Origin: Trema orientale
Taxonomy: Eukaryota; Streptophyta; Magnoliopsida; Rosales; Cannabaceae
Direction of reading: 5' to 3'
Length of the DNA: 64,000 bases
Assembly (NCBI GenBank): GCA_002914845.1
Contig: JXTC01000056.1
Location: forward strand, 657,249 to 721,248
Under the pieces are notes generated by a model that worked only from the letters and a program-made list of their open reading frames with translations, did no database searches and had not been told where the DNA came from. Of the stretch, positions 10,501 through 18,558 are shown one piece after another (position 1 is the stretch's first letter; the number at the start of each line of letters is the position of its first letter). A program made the translations under genes and the position numbers.

Positions 10501-11291
10501 TTAAAGACTTGCCTCGTTTCCCGGGAGAGTTCCCTTTAAGGAATCCTTGTCTTACAACTTGGGTGATAAAATCTTGTCCTCTGCTGTCTTCATTGCCAAA
10601 CGAATTGGAAAATCTTGATTGTTTGAAGTCATTGGAAATTCGTTGGTGTGAAAGGCTAGACTCTCTGCCCAAAAACCTGCAGTACCTTAGTGCTTTGGAG
10701 TCATTGGAGATTGGTGATTGCCACAGTTTAACATCTTTGCCAAAGGGTGGGAATAGAGGCTTAAGCAACCTTCGATCTTTGTCCATCGAAAATTGCAACA
10801 ATCTGAGTTCTTTATCAATGGAATTCCAGTATCTTACTTCTCTCGAAGTCTTGAACATTATGTTTTGTCCTCTCATCATTGAAGTCCCGCCAAGTGTCAG
10901 ACACCTTTCCGCCCTTCGAAGTTTAAGCATTGTGCATTGTTCACAGCTCATGTGCCTACCAGAAGGACTGCAGAATCTCAAGGTCTTGCATAGTCTGGAA
11001 ATCAGGAGCTGTCCCGAGGTAAAAGTGTTGCCAGAGTGGATTGGGAAACTTGTTTCTTTGAGATCTTTAGCAATTTCAGACTGCCATAGTATCTTAGCTC
11101 TACCGGAAGGTACAGAACGCCTCACGGCTCTCCAGCACTTGTCTCTTCAAGATTGTCCTCAACTTCAGCAAAGGTGTAGACCAGAAAGCGGTGAAGATTG
11201 GCCAAAGATAGCCCATGTCCCCTATAAACACGTTGAGTTACCTAAGCTAAAGCGCCCAAGGGAAGAAGGTAGCAGTTCTCCACATCACTAA
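7515..11291 (+). CDS. CNL (CC-NB-ARC-LRR) immune receptor, locus 1, RGA-like
   Basis: A predicted intracellular immune receptor of 1258 residues in one exon. The N-terminal coiled-coil domain occupies about residues 1-150. A Gly-rich linker precedes the NB-ARC, whose P-loop GMGGLGKTT is at 182-190. Kinase-2 LIVLDDVW is at 257-264, LITTRS of RNBS-B follows residue 285, CGGVPLAA (GLPL) is at 351-358, RNBS-D CLTFCSLFPRSY starts at 410, and MHD is at 554-556. Leucine-rich repeats of the xLxxLxIxxCxxLxxLP type run from about 620 to 1220. The C-terminal tail contains KLKRPREEG. Between MAEG (433) and MHD it is about 72 residues longer than loci 2 and 4, because of an acidic tandem repeat (V463, M477, V505 and V520 begin units related to VPEDVGNDYFTD). 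It is the only locus here with the usual Pro in GLPL. All catalytic motifs are intact, so it is likely functional. The recognised pathogen is unknown. Confidence 0.95.
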   Translation: MAELVLSSVFEVITDRLTSFVLDKFGSVWDFNDDVEKLKRTLTMVEAVLEDAEEQQQTRSAVRIWLSKLKDVAYDAEALLLRLSAGNSLLDRKHADDIKDMVLALDKAAAEGFVFSLSERAVSTTVREKWEYGRESISYVKESEVYGREEDKRKMVELLLYSRAIHGGGGGEGTLSCIAIIGMGGLGKTTLAQLAFNDRKVEQCFGRKVWVFVSHPFDVKRILVAIIQYITRKTWPHSTMDAAQSEVRRLLRYKRYLIVLDDVWTEDSMDWERLRHVLLGTGIDGSKVLITTRSRQVMEALYTQFPTVPYYLGELSEEACWSLFKHRAFGIEHEQKHLYLWKVGEEIARKCGGVPLAAIILGSLMRCKRNFREWAFVRDSKLWNLNEIRKGILPALKLSYSNLPPYLKRCLTFCSLFPRSYQFTKEELIHLWMAEGYIRPKYRDKRQRSRKDDGDDYFGDQRVPEDIGHDYLNDVGMPEDVSNDCFTHRIGQGNAVSDYFNDQRVQEYVGCSDSSNNFRVPEDVGNGYITDLEGRCFFQKIKRCESGIVTVYKMHDIIYDLLQSVTSSEYTVLGHGFEPPTSFNRIRHSSVICDFRSSTIPGDLYEAGHHLRTLLLFSEGNLEMLPKKFYSSFICLFVLNLSNSRLIALDSSIGSLSHLTYLNLSHTSITKLPTQIEGLPSLQTLNLLNCYNLEALPDLRRMTSLRHLKNEGCRKLTRMLESKGRDAPRIYDNIQLQTLPLFVTGGDIDMMFLAHINTLRGTLKVTHLENIEWISRFHLGNGIKSLGLYWGSDDGCPNINPENESIASMFQERKKTEPAGPSQEIQHDPSKGEEVLGKLKLPLVLKTLLIKGYPGFNFPSWDVPYLNIVHLINCRQSKDLPVLGNLQFLTILSLREMHEVRSISKEFYCRGNNSPFPVLKELILVDFPNLKEWFSPDTGGNAFPNLRKLVLKKCPKLTVMPQILSLHHLDLRDCRATLLQSFWNLRSLETLVTEGVKDLPRFPGEFPLRNPCLTTWVIKSCPLLSSLPNELENLDCLKSLEIRWCERLDSLPKNLQYLSALESLEIGDCHSLTSLPKGGNRGLSNLRSLSIENCNNLSSLSMEFQYLTSLEVLNIMFCPLIIEVPPSVRHLSALRSLSIVHCSQLMCLPEGLQNLKVLHSLEIRSCPEVKVLPEWIGKLVSLRSLAISDCHSILALPEGTERLTALQHLSLQDCPQLQQRCRPESGEDWPKIAHVPYKHVELPKLKRPREEGSSSPHH
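8868..9104 (+). repeat. In-frame tandem repeat inside the winged-helix region of locus 1
   Basis: Residues about 452-530 hold four related 11-15 residue units (PEDIGHDYLND, PEDVSNDCFTH, QEYVGCSDSS, PEDVGNGYITD). A higher-order repeat is also present: DYFGDQRV at 456 and DYFNDQRV at 498, 42 residues apart. The last unit corresponds to the single PEDVGNDYFTDLEW of the paralogues. The frame is kept throughout. Confidence 0.85.
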
Positions 11292-11320
11292 AATAATGCG
11301 TCAACCTTCACAATTGTCAA

Positions 11321-11826
11321 GTAAGCATCCTTCGCATTCATCATTATCTATTTATACAAGTTTTATTTTTCCAAGTGAGTGTGCTAGCAGTTCTGTACGT
11401 AAAAGTTCTTTTCTTCAAGGTCTGATACTTGTGCTTATTCTCTTTCATGGATGATCAATATATAGGGACTCATATTTATTACTTTGCTTTGATGAACACT
11501 ATCTTTTCTTGGTTGAGATTTTGTTACATATTTCTTAGCAGCTCTTAAATCCATCCCACTGCTAACTACACAAAAAGCCAACTCTTTGGTTATAGATCAC
11601 CACCTCATTTAGTTGCATTAATTCTCTATATTCACTAAATTTCCTTCTTCTTTTGATATTGTGCAAATGTATCCTTCCAGATTTTTAGTAGAAGAATACT
11701 ATTACTATCAGACAAAATGTTTGTGCACTGTCATATTTCGGCTTCATTTATTTTTTCGGTCTTCTGATGTAATTGGTTTGCTTTTTTGTGACCTGAAAGA
11801 CTCTGACTAACTAAATTTCTTTGCAG
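11321..11826 (+). other. Probable 3'-UTR intron of CNL locus 1
   Basis: A GTAAGC donor follows TTGTCAA 29 nt after the stop codon. The acceptor candidate TTTCTTTGCAG ends at 11826. The same donor context and distance recur in loci 4 and 5, and a close variant in locus 2. This is inference from splice-site consensus and paralogue conservation; no transcript is available. Confidence 0.55.
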
Positions 11827-12450
11827 AAATAATGCAGCTCTAATAAGCTTTTAAAAAGGCCTGCTATGGCGTCCGATTGAGTGAAATTTCCTCGTCTCGG
11901 CAAGAACCACACTCAATACAAATGATGATCAAGAAACCAGTGTTATGAGGCTATTATAGATTGTGGAGTTTAATCATATGCTTTTAATTACTTTTTAGAT
12001 TAAATAAAGGTTTTGTTAAGTAAACTTACGTCTAGTTTAACAGTTAATTTGGGTTTTTGTATTGCTAAGGACTTAATAGTTGTGCAGCTGTCATTATAAT
12101 TAGCCCTTGGAGATGTAATGTAGAGATGAATGGATCAGGCTGAGACCAAAATAAGTTGTTGCTTTTAGCTTCTCTGTTTCATATATGCAGTTACAGCAGA
12201 ACATTTAGTTTTGTTTAGTAAATCAATTTTTGTGGTTCTGCATGATATTATTGTGGAGCACAACTTTCACATATAGTTATGTGATACGCCTATGGAATTT
12301 TTTTTCTGTAGAATCGCTTATGTATTCAAACGGAGAAAGGTTACAATTTTCACTATGAGGAAAACAGATGCATCTGCTCTGTTTGAGTTTGGCAATTGGG
12401 AAGAGACTCATCATTTTAAGATAGTTATGTTAATTTGTATGATGCCTTTG
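11827..12450 (+). other. Shared 3' block downstream of locus 1 (probable 3' UTR and flank)
   Basis: It contains GATGATCAAGAAACCAGTG (about 11924), a TTTGTTAAGTAAACTTA segment and GATGTAATGTAGAGATGAATG (about 12112). These recur in the same order downstream of loci 2, 3, 4 and 5. It has no open reading frame. It marks the extent of the duplicated unit. Confidence 0.6.
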
Positions 12451-12494
12451 CTTAGTTAGTAATATGACTTGAATTCTGTATAATCTTAGATATA

Positions 12495-12730
12495 ATTTTA
12501 CTAATTAACTTTTTGAGAACCTTAAAATCGTGATAATAATTACTAACTAAGACAGAAAAATAACAAGTAGAAAAAGAAGCCTAAGGAGTTGAGATAAAGA
12601 TACCATTACAAGATTCTGGTGGATTATACCTTACGGTTGATTTGCCAAAATCCTTACAAGCCTTTTCAGTATACCCATCTAAATCCACATGTCCAAATCA
12701 GAATACAAAAGTACTAAAACTCATTCCCCC
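12495..12730 (-). repeat. Segment repeated in inverted orientation at 26425-26612
   Basis: Its reverse complement contains TTTGGACATGTGGATTTAGA, a GAAAAGGC.TGTAAGG segment, ATCTCAACTCCTTA and GATTTTAAG.TTCTCAAAAAG, all in the same order as at 26425-26612. One frame of the reverse complement reads GHVDLDGYTEKACKDFGKST before breaking down. That may be a gene scrap, but I do not recognise the family. Confidence 0.6.
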
Positions 12731-12947
12731 AAATGTTCTCTTTCAACCGAATCCTCTGAGAATTAATTTACTGAGCACATAGCATTAAGTAGTACGTGAA
12801 ACACGGTCACATTTTGTGTAAACAATATGGAATGTGATTTCATTAAGTAAATGTTGTAAATTTTTGTATTCATGCTAATAATCTATAATCAAGAGAGTTG
12901 AAAATATCTTGTTACTTCATTTTCATGATCAACTTCAGTTGGAACAT

Positions 12948-12992
12948 TTTTTTATTTTTTATTTTTTAAAAAGAAGTGGGACTTAACTACTA
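12948..12992 (-). mobile_element. SINE 3'-end fragment
   Basis: TTTTTAAAAAGAAGTGGGAC followed by TTAACTAC matches, in minus orientation, the 3' end of the SINE copies at 893-1061 and 27661-27941. Only the tail is present. Confidence 0.45.
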
Positions 12993-13559
12993 TTGTATTT
13001 ATCATATTTATCAGATCAATGGTGGAACGCAATCCTACTCTTGTATTTATCATATTTATCATATCAATGGTGTCCGCTAATGTTGGCCTACTATTAGGGT
13101 GAGTCAATTCAACACCATTAATCAATCCCAACCACATTACTGTAACTATTCCTAATTTTCTATGGCGATAGACTTTTGCTTCAACAATGATATAACACGT
13201 CACAGTCCTTCAAGAAAAATTACCAAATAAAACACGTTTTGGTCCCACTCCCATGTGCGGTTTGAAATCGTAGAATTACTTTATTAAGTGAAAGGAAATT
13301 GTTTAACCTCAGCAATATTCAAGATTTAAAATTAGAATCATTTTTTTTTAAGCACAAATATCTTTGAGTGTCACATAAGTCAACTAAATTACAGCATTCC
13401 CTGAATCATATTTGACACTCGAGTGAGGGATCTAAAATAAGTAATCAAATTTATCTTCATTCCCTTATTTTAACTTTAATTAATTTCGCATCCGATAAAT
13501 GCTTCCTTTTTGGACTTTTTAACAACAATAGTAATATCAGATTTTTTAAAACAGAAACG
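12993..13559. other. Spacer between loci 1 and 2
   Basis: A short 48-bp tandem duplication (TTGTATTTATCATATTTATC at about 12993 and 13041) is present. Otherwise I see only AT-rich sequence with no gene. Confidence 0.5.
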
Positions 13560-13689
13560 TTGAAAAGAAAAATGCAACTCTCTAGCTTTTGAACTTGATG
13601 AGCATGCTTCATTGTTTTCCAAACCATCTTAAAGTGAAGAGCTTATTAGATCCTTCTTTTACTTGAACACAAAAAAGAGGGGGAAAAAA
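13560..13689 (+). promoter_or_regulatory. Conserved 5' block of CNL locus 2
   Basis: GCAACTCTCTAGCTTTTGAA, GAGCATGCTTC and CCAAACCATCTTAAAGTGAA occur in the same order and at a similar distance from the start as in locus 1. It is likely proximal promoter or leader. The ATG at 13690 is preceded by an A-rich run, as in loci 1 and 5. Confidence 0.5.
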
Positions 13690-16600
13690 ATGGCAGATCT
13701 GGTTCTATCCTCAGTTTTTGAGGTGATTATTGACAAGTTAACTAGTCTTGTCCTAGAAAAGTTTGGAAGTTTCTTGGATCTCAAAGACAAGTTGGAAAAG
13801 CTGCAAGGCACCTTACCAATGGTTCAAGCAGTTCTTGAAGACGCAGAAGAGACACGAGTGACCAAACCAGTTGTTAGAATTTGGTTGTCAAAGCTCAAAG
13901 ATGTTGCTTATGAGGCTGAAGGCCTGCTTCTCCTTTATTCCTCCGAGAACAATCCCACCAAGTTGGCAGAATACGAGACCAAGGTCAAAGACATGCTTTA
14001 TGCGTTGGAGAAGGCCGTAGAAGTGGGGCTTCACTTGAATTTGAGGGAGAGTGTTACAAATAATAGAGAATGGGACCGAAGGGAAACAAGCTCTTTTGTT
14101 GTCGAATCCGAAGTTTATGGAAGACAGGAAGATAAAGAGAAGATAGTTGAGCTTTTATTGTCTAGTGAAGCTACAATTCAAGGAGGAGGAGGAGGAGATT
14201 TGACCGTGTCATGCATTCCAATCATAGGTTTGGGAGGCCTTGGAAAGACAACCCTTGCTCAATTAGCATATAACGATCTAAAGGTAATACAACATTTCGA
14301 TGTAAGAGTTTGGGTTTTTGTTTCGGATCACTTTGATGTCAAAAACATAATGACAACAGTTATTGAGTCTCTTACCAACAATAGATGTCATTATTCAAAC
14401 ATGGATGCATTACACTCCTCAGTACGTAGTTTGTTACATAACAAAAGATACTTAATTGTGTTAGACGATATTTGGACAGAGGATCATGATGATTGGGACA
14501 AACTGAGGCCACTCTTTCGGTGTGGTGTTGATGGAAGCAAAATATTAATCACAACCCGCAGTAAAAGAGTTGCATTTATAGCTGACTCCCCAACTTTTCC
14601 ACATTATTTGGAAGAGTTGTCAGAGGATGCTTGCTGGTCTTTGTTTATTCATCGTGCTTTTCAACGAGGAGAAGAACAAAAGTACCCAACTCTCCTGCCC
14701 ATCGGAGAGCAAATCATTAGAAAATGCAGAGGAGTGGCACTAGCTGCAAAGACTCTGGGAAGTCTTATGCGCTTCAAAAGAGATGTGAGAGAATGGGTGT
14801 TTGTTCGAGATAGTGAGCTCTGGAACTTGGACAAATGTGTGAGTGGAATTCTACCAGCCCTCGAGTTGAGTTACTCCCATTTGCCGCTCCACCTCAAACG
14901 TTGTCTCTCATTTTGCTCAATATTTCCCCGAAGTTATGAATTCAAGAAAGAGAAATTGATCCATCTATGGATGGCCGAAGGCTTAATTCAATCTAGCTCT
15001 AGTGGGAGGAGGAAAGAGCCAGAGGATGTTGGCAATGACTACTTCACTGATCTTGAGTGGATGTCTTTTTTTCAAGAAATAAAGCAAGACCAGAATGGTG
15101 TTGTCATTGCATACAAAATGCATGATGTCATTTATGATCTCCTACAGTCTGTTACCAGCTCAGAGTACACTATTCTAGACCGTGGTGTTGCGACTCCACC
15201 TAGTTTCAAACAGATTCGTCATTCATCTGTTATCTGTGATTTTTGGTCATCTACAATTCCAGAAGAGTTATATGAAGCAGATCATCGTTTGCGAACTCTC
15301 TTACTGTTTTCTGGTGGTAACTTCGAAGTGCTTCCTAAGAAAATATATTCAAGTCTTAAGTGTTTACTTGTCTTGGATTTGAGTGGCTCTGGCCTCATGA
15401 TTTTGGAGGGTTCAATTGGTGCCTTATCGCATTTGATGTACCTTGACTTGTCTTATACCCATATTAAGAAGTTACCGCCTGAAATAGAATGTCTCCCTTG
15501 TTTACAAACACTAAACCTATTTCAGTGCTATAATCTCTTAGCGTTGCCTGACGTAAGAAAAATGAAAAGCCTCAGGCATCTCAACAATGATGGATGTAGA
15601 AAATTAGCTCGGATGTTGAATATAGAAGACAAAGGCGTAAGAAGTTATATTGACCTTGATTTCTCCGTTCAGCTTGAGACATTGCCATTGTTTGTTATAG
15701 GTGGATTAGTTGACTGGATTTTATTGCAAAGGATAAGGCTCAGGGGAAATTTAAAAATTACGCACTTGGAGAATTTGAGACAAGGGCCTTTTGGATCCAG
15801 TAATATAGAGGGAATTGAGTCACTGGGGCTATATTGGGGAACTGATGATGGCTGCCTAAACATTAATCCAGAAGAGGAATCGTTTGTGAACAGGTTCCAG
15901 GAAAGAAAACAGACACAGTCATCTGGGCCATCACGAGGGGTTCATCTCAATCTTTTCAAAGTTGAACAACTTGATGCTTTCAAAAGTGAAGAAGTCCTCT
16001 CAAAACTCAAACCATCCCATAATCTTAAACGACTGCTCATAAAAGGGTATACAGGATTCAATTTTCCAGCTTGGGATGTTCCCTACTTGAATGTGGTTCA
16101 CTTGGTCGACTGTAGACAAAGTAAATATCTTCCTACTCTTGGGAATCTTCAATTTCTTACTAGTCTTTCGTTGTGGGAAATGCATGGAGTAAGGTGCATC
16201 GGTAAAGAGTTCTATTGCAAGGGCCACGGGAGGCCATTCCCAGTACTCAAAGAGCTAGTTGTTGTTGATTTCCCAAATTTGGAAGAATGGTCAACTCCAG
16301 ATACTAGTGAAGATGCTTTTCCTAACTTGATGAAACTAATTCTCCATAAATGTCCAAAGCTAACTCTAATGCCGCAAATATTCTCTATTCAACATTTGGA
16401 TCTGCGAGATTGTTGCGCGACTTTACTTCATTCCTTTCGGAACCTGAGATCCCTTGTAACACTCGTTATTGAGGAAGTTCAAGACTTGATTCATATCTCA
16501 GGAGCATTTCCAGTTAGCAATCCTCTTCTTACGACTTTGGAGATAAAATCTTGTCCTCAACTTTGTTTGCCGCCTTATGACTTGGAAAACCTTGCTGCTT

Positions 16601-17268
16601 TGAAATCATTGGTCATTCGTTGGTGTGGGAAACTTAATTTTTTGCCACGAAGTCTGCAGTACCTTAGTTCTCTGGAGTCCTTGGAGATTGGTGATTGCCA
16701 TAGTTTAACGTCTTTGCCAGAGGGTGGGAACAGAGGCTTAAGCAACCTTCGATATTTGTCCATTGAGAATTGTAACAATTTAAATTCTTTATCAATGGGA
16801 TTCCAATATCTCAAGTCTCTCGAAATCGTGACCATTATGTATTGTCCACGTATTGTTGCATTACCACAAAGTGTTGAACACCTTTCAGCACTGCGAAGTT
16901 TAAGCATCTTGTGTTGTCCACAACTCATGTGCCTGCCCGAAGAAATGCAGGATCTCATGGTATTGCATAGCCTGGAAATCAGGAGCTGTCCCAGGCTAAA
17001 AGTTTTGCCAGAGTGGATTGGGAAACTTGTTTCATTGAGATCTTTAGCAATTTCAGATTGCGATAGTATCACATTTTTACCAGAAGGTATAAAATGCCTC
17101 ACCGTTCTCCAGCACTTGTCAATTCAAGATTGCCCTCAACTTCAGCAAAGATGTAGACCGGAATGTGGTGAGGACTGGCCAAAGATTGCACATGTCCCAT
17201 ATAAACACATTGAATCATTCAAGGGAAAGCGTCCGAGGGAAGAAGGCAGCAGTTCTTCAAATCATTAA
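13690..17268 (+). CDS. CNL immune receptor, locus 2, RGA-like
   Basis: A predicted cytoplasmic NLR of 1192 residues in one exon. I chose ATG 13690 because it gives MADLVLSSVFEV, the family N-terminus. The frame is open for nine codons upstream, but only from a TTG. CC domain about 1-150. P-loop GLGGLGKTT 180-188. Kinase-2 LIVLDDIW 255-262. LITTRSKRV follows. The GLPL site reads CRGVALAA (from 346), with Ala in place of Pro. RNBS-D CLSFCSIFPRSYEF, MAEG at 428, MHD at 477-479. LRRs of the LxxLxIxxCxxLxxLP type follow from about 540, ending in the family signature RCRPECGEDWPKIAHVPYKH and a basic tail KGKRPREEG. A run of five Gly precedes the P-loop. No disabling change is seen, so it is probably functional. 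Target unknown. Confidence 0.95.
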   Translation: MADLVLSSVFEVIIDKLTSLVLEKFGSFLDLKDKLEKLQGTLPMVQAVLEDAEETRVTKPVVRIWLSKLKDVAYEAEGLLLLYSSENNPTKLAEYETKVKDMLYALEKAVEVGLHLNLRESVTNNREWDRRETSSFVVESEVYGRQEDKEKIVELLLSSEATIQGGGGGDLTVSCIPIIGLGGLGKTTLAQLAYNDLKVIQHFDVRVWVFVSDHFDVKNIMTTVIESLTNNRCHYSNMDALHSSVRSLLHNKRYLIVLDDIWTEDHDDWDKLRPLFRCGVDGSKILITTRSKRVAFIADSPTFPHYLEELSEDACWSLFIHRAFQRGEEQKYPTLLPIGEQIIRKCRGVALAAKTLGSLMRFKRDVREWVFVRDSELWNLDKCVSGILPALELSYSHLPLHLKRCLSFCSIFPRSYEFKKEKLIHLWMAEGLIQSSSSGRRKEPEDVGNDYFTDLEWMSFFQEIKQDQNGVVIAYKMHDVIYDLLQSVTSSEYTILDRGVATPPSFKQIRHSSVICDFWSSTIPEELYEADHRLRTLLLFSGGNFEVLPKKIYSSLKCLLVLDLSGSGLMILEGSIGALSHLMYLDLSYTHIKKLPPEIECLPCLQTLNLFQCYNLLALPDVRKMKSLRHLNNDGCRKLARMLNIEDKGVRSYIDLDFSVQLETLPLFVIGGLVDWILLQRIRLRGNLKITHLENLRQGPFGSSNIEGIESLGLYWGTDDGCLNINPEEESFVNRFQERKQTQSSGPSRGVHLNLFKVEQLDAFKSEEVLSKLKPSHNLKRLLIKGYTGFNFPAWDVPYLNVVHLVDCRQSKYLPTLGNLQFLTSLSLWEMHGVRCIGKEFYCKGHGRPFPVLKELVVVDFPNLEEWSTPDTSEDAFPNLMKLILHKCPKLTLMPQIFSIQHLDLRDCCATLLHSFRNLRSLVTLVIEEVQDLIHISGAFPVSNPLLTTLEIKSCPQLCLPPYDLENLAALKSLVIRWCGKLNFLPRSLQYLSSLESLEIGDCHSLTSLPEGGNRGLSNLRYLSIENCNNLNSLSMGFQYLKSLEIVTIMYCPRIVALPQSVEHLSALRSLSILCCPQLMCLPEEMQDLMVLHSLEIRSCPRLKVLPEWIGKLVSLRSLAISDCDSITFLPEGIKCLTVLQHLSIQDCPQLQQRCRPECGEDWPKIAHVPYKHIESFKGKRPREEGSSSSNH

Positions 17269-17299
17269 AAAGAAAAGCATGGACCTGCATAATTTTCAA

Positions 17300-18196
17300 G
17301 TAAGGAGCCTCCGTAATTGTCATTATTAAGTGTTATGTGGTTCTGTTTTTGAGAAATTAGTTTACTAGTTGTTATGTATATGTAAATTATTTTCTTGACT
17401 ATTTTCTTTCATGGATTACCAATGGCTAAAACAACAAATTCTGTTATTTTACCACAAGTATTGTTCTGATTTTATCAACTATTGGGTATGAGCAATATAG
17501 GTACTCATGTTTATTACTCTTGCTTTGCTGAAAGCCTATCTCTTAGCCCACTTTTATTACATATCTATATTGAGAGTTTGTTATAAGTTACCTGGCAATT
17601 TCAAACTCAGGTGACTGCTGAGTACCTAGAAAGCTATTACTCTCTGGTTATAGGCCAGTAATGCATTTTTTATTTTTTATTTTTTGTCTGGCATTAATTC
17701 CATAAATTAAGATAACTTCAATCTTATTTTGATACAAAACGATTGGTTCTGGCATCGGAAAGAACAAAATGTAAATGTTCCCAGGTTTCAAGTCTGACTA
17801 GGAGCATATCACCTAAATAAATTCTAAAAATACGAAATTATTATTCGTCAACAGAATTAGGTGTTTTGTAGTAGTTCACTATGAATCTGAAGCTTTGTAA
17901 ATATTGTTCTGCATTTAACTGAGTGCCAGTTGGAGTTGGAGTTGGAGTGCTCGAAAGATGAGCAGCATCTTAGAAGTTACCAGTGTCTTACTCTTATGTC
18001 TTTGTTGGGTTGGAGATTAATATTGAGCTGAAAATGACAAAAGCCTCAAGTAATTTACTGTTAAAATTTTGATTTATTCTTTTTTTTTTTTTTAAATCTT
18101 AACATAGACTCCGATTTATTTTGTCTTCTGACGTGACCTGAAAGGGCCTGGTATCACATCTGATGGTGTTAAATTTCTGTTTCAGATTGTTTGCAG
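17300..18196 (+). other. Probable 3'-UTR intron of CNL locus 2
   Basis: The donor GTAAGG follows TTTCAA 31 nt after the stop. The acceptor candidate TTGTTTGCAG ends at 18196, with an alternative TTCTGTTTCAG ending at 18185. It corresponds by position to the intron candidates of loci 1, 4 and 5. Confidence 0.5.
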
Positions 18197-18558
18197 AATG
18201 CAACTCCATGGAGCTATGAAAAACTCAAGAACCACTCGGTACAAATGATGATCAAGAAACCAGTGTTATCAGGCCATTGTAGTAAACTTTTTTTTTTTCT
18301 TTTTTTTTTTAAAAAAATAGGGCTATTGTAGTAGACTTATGTGCTGTTAATTAACTTTAATATTAAACTATGACTTTGTTAAGTAAACTTATGTCTAGTT
18401 AAACAGGTTAATTTGTGTTTTGTATTGCTGTGGACTTCATAGTTGTGTGGCTGTGATTTAACTAGCTCTTGGTGATGTAATGTAGAGATGAATGAATCCG
18501 ATTGAGACCAAAATAAGTTGGTGCTTTGGCTTTCCTGTTTCATAAATGATGTTACTGT
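18197..18558 (+). other. Shared 3' block downstream of locus 2
   Basis: It begins with AATGCAACTCCATGGAGCTA and contains GATGATCAAGAAACCAGTG (about 18247) and GATGTAATGTAGAGATGAATG (about 18474), as downstream of locus 1. Homology to locus 1 stops near 18558, where a CACTA-like terminus begins. Confidence 0.6.

Noticed and set aside
10451-11125. Long minus-strand open frames opposite LRR coding sequence (also 16575-17102, 43032-43694, 60836-61321)
   Set aside because: They recur at the same place in each paralogue because the LRR codon pattern leaves the antisense frame open. They have no domain and no start context of their own.
13663-13689. N-terminal extension of locus 2 by nine codons
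   Set aside because: It would need TTG as start codon. ATG at 13690 gives the family N-terminus, so the extension is not used.
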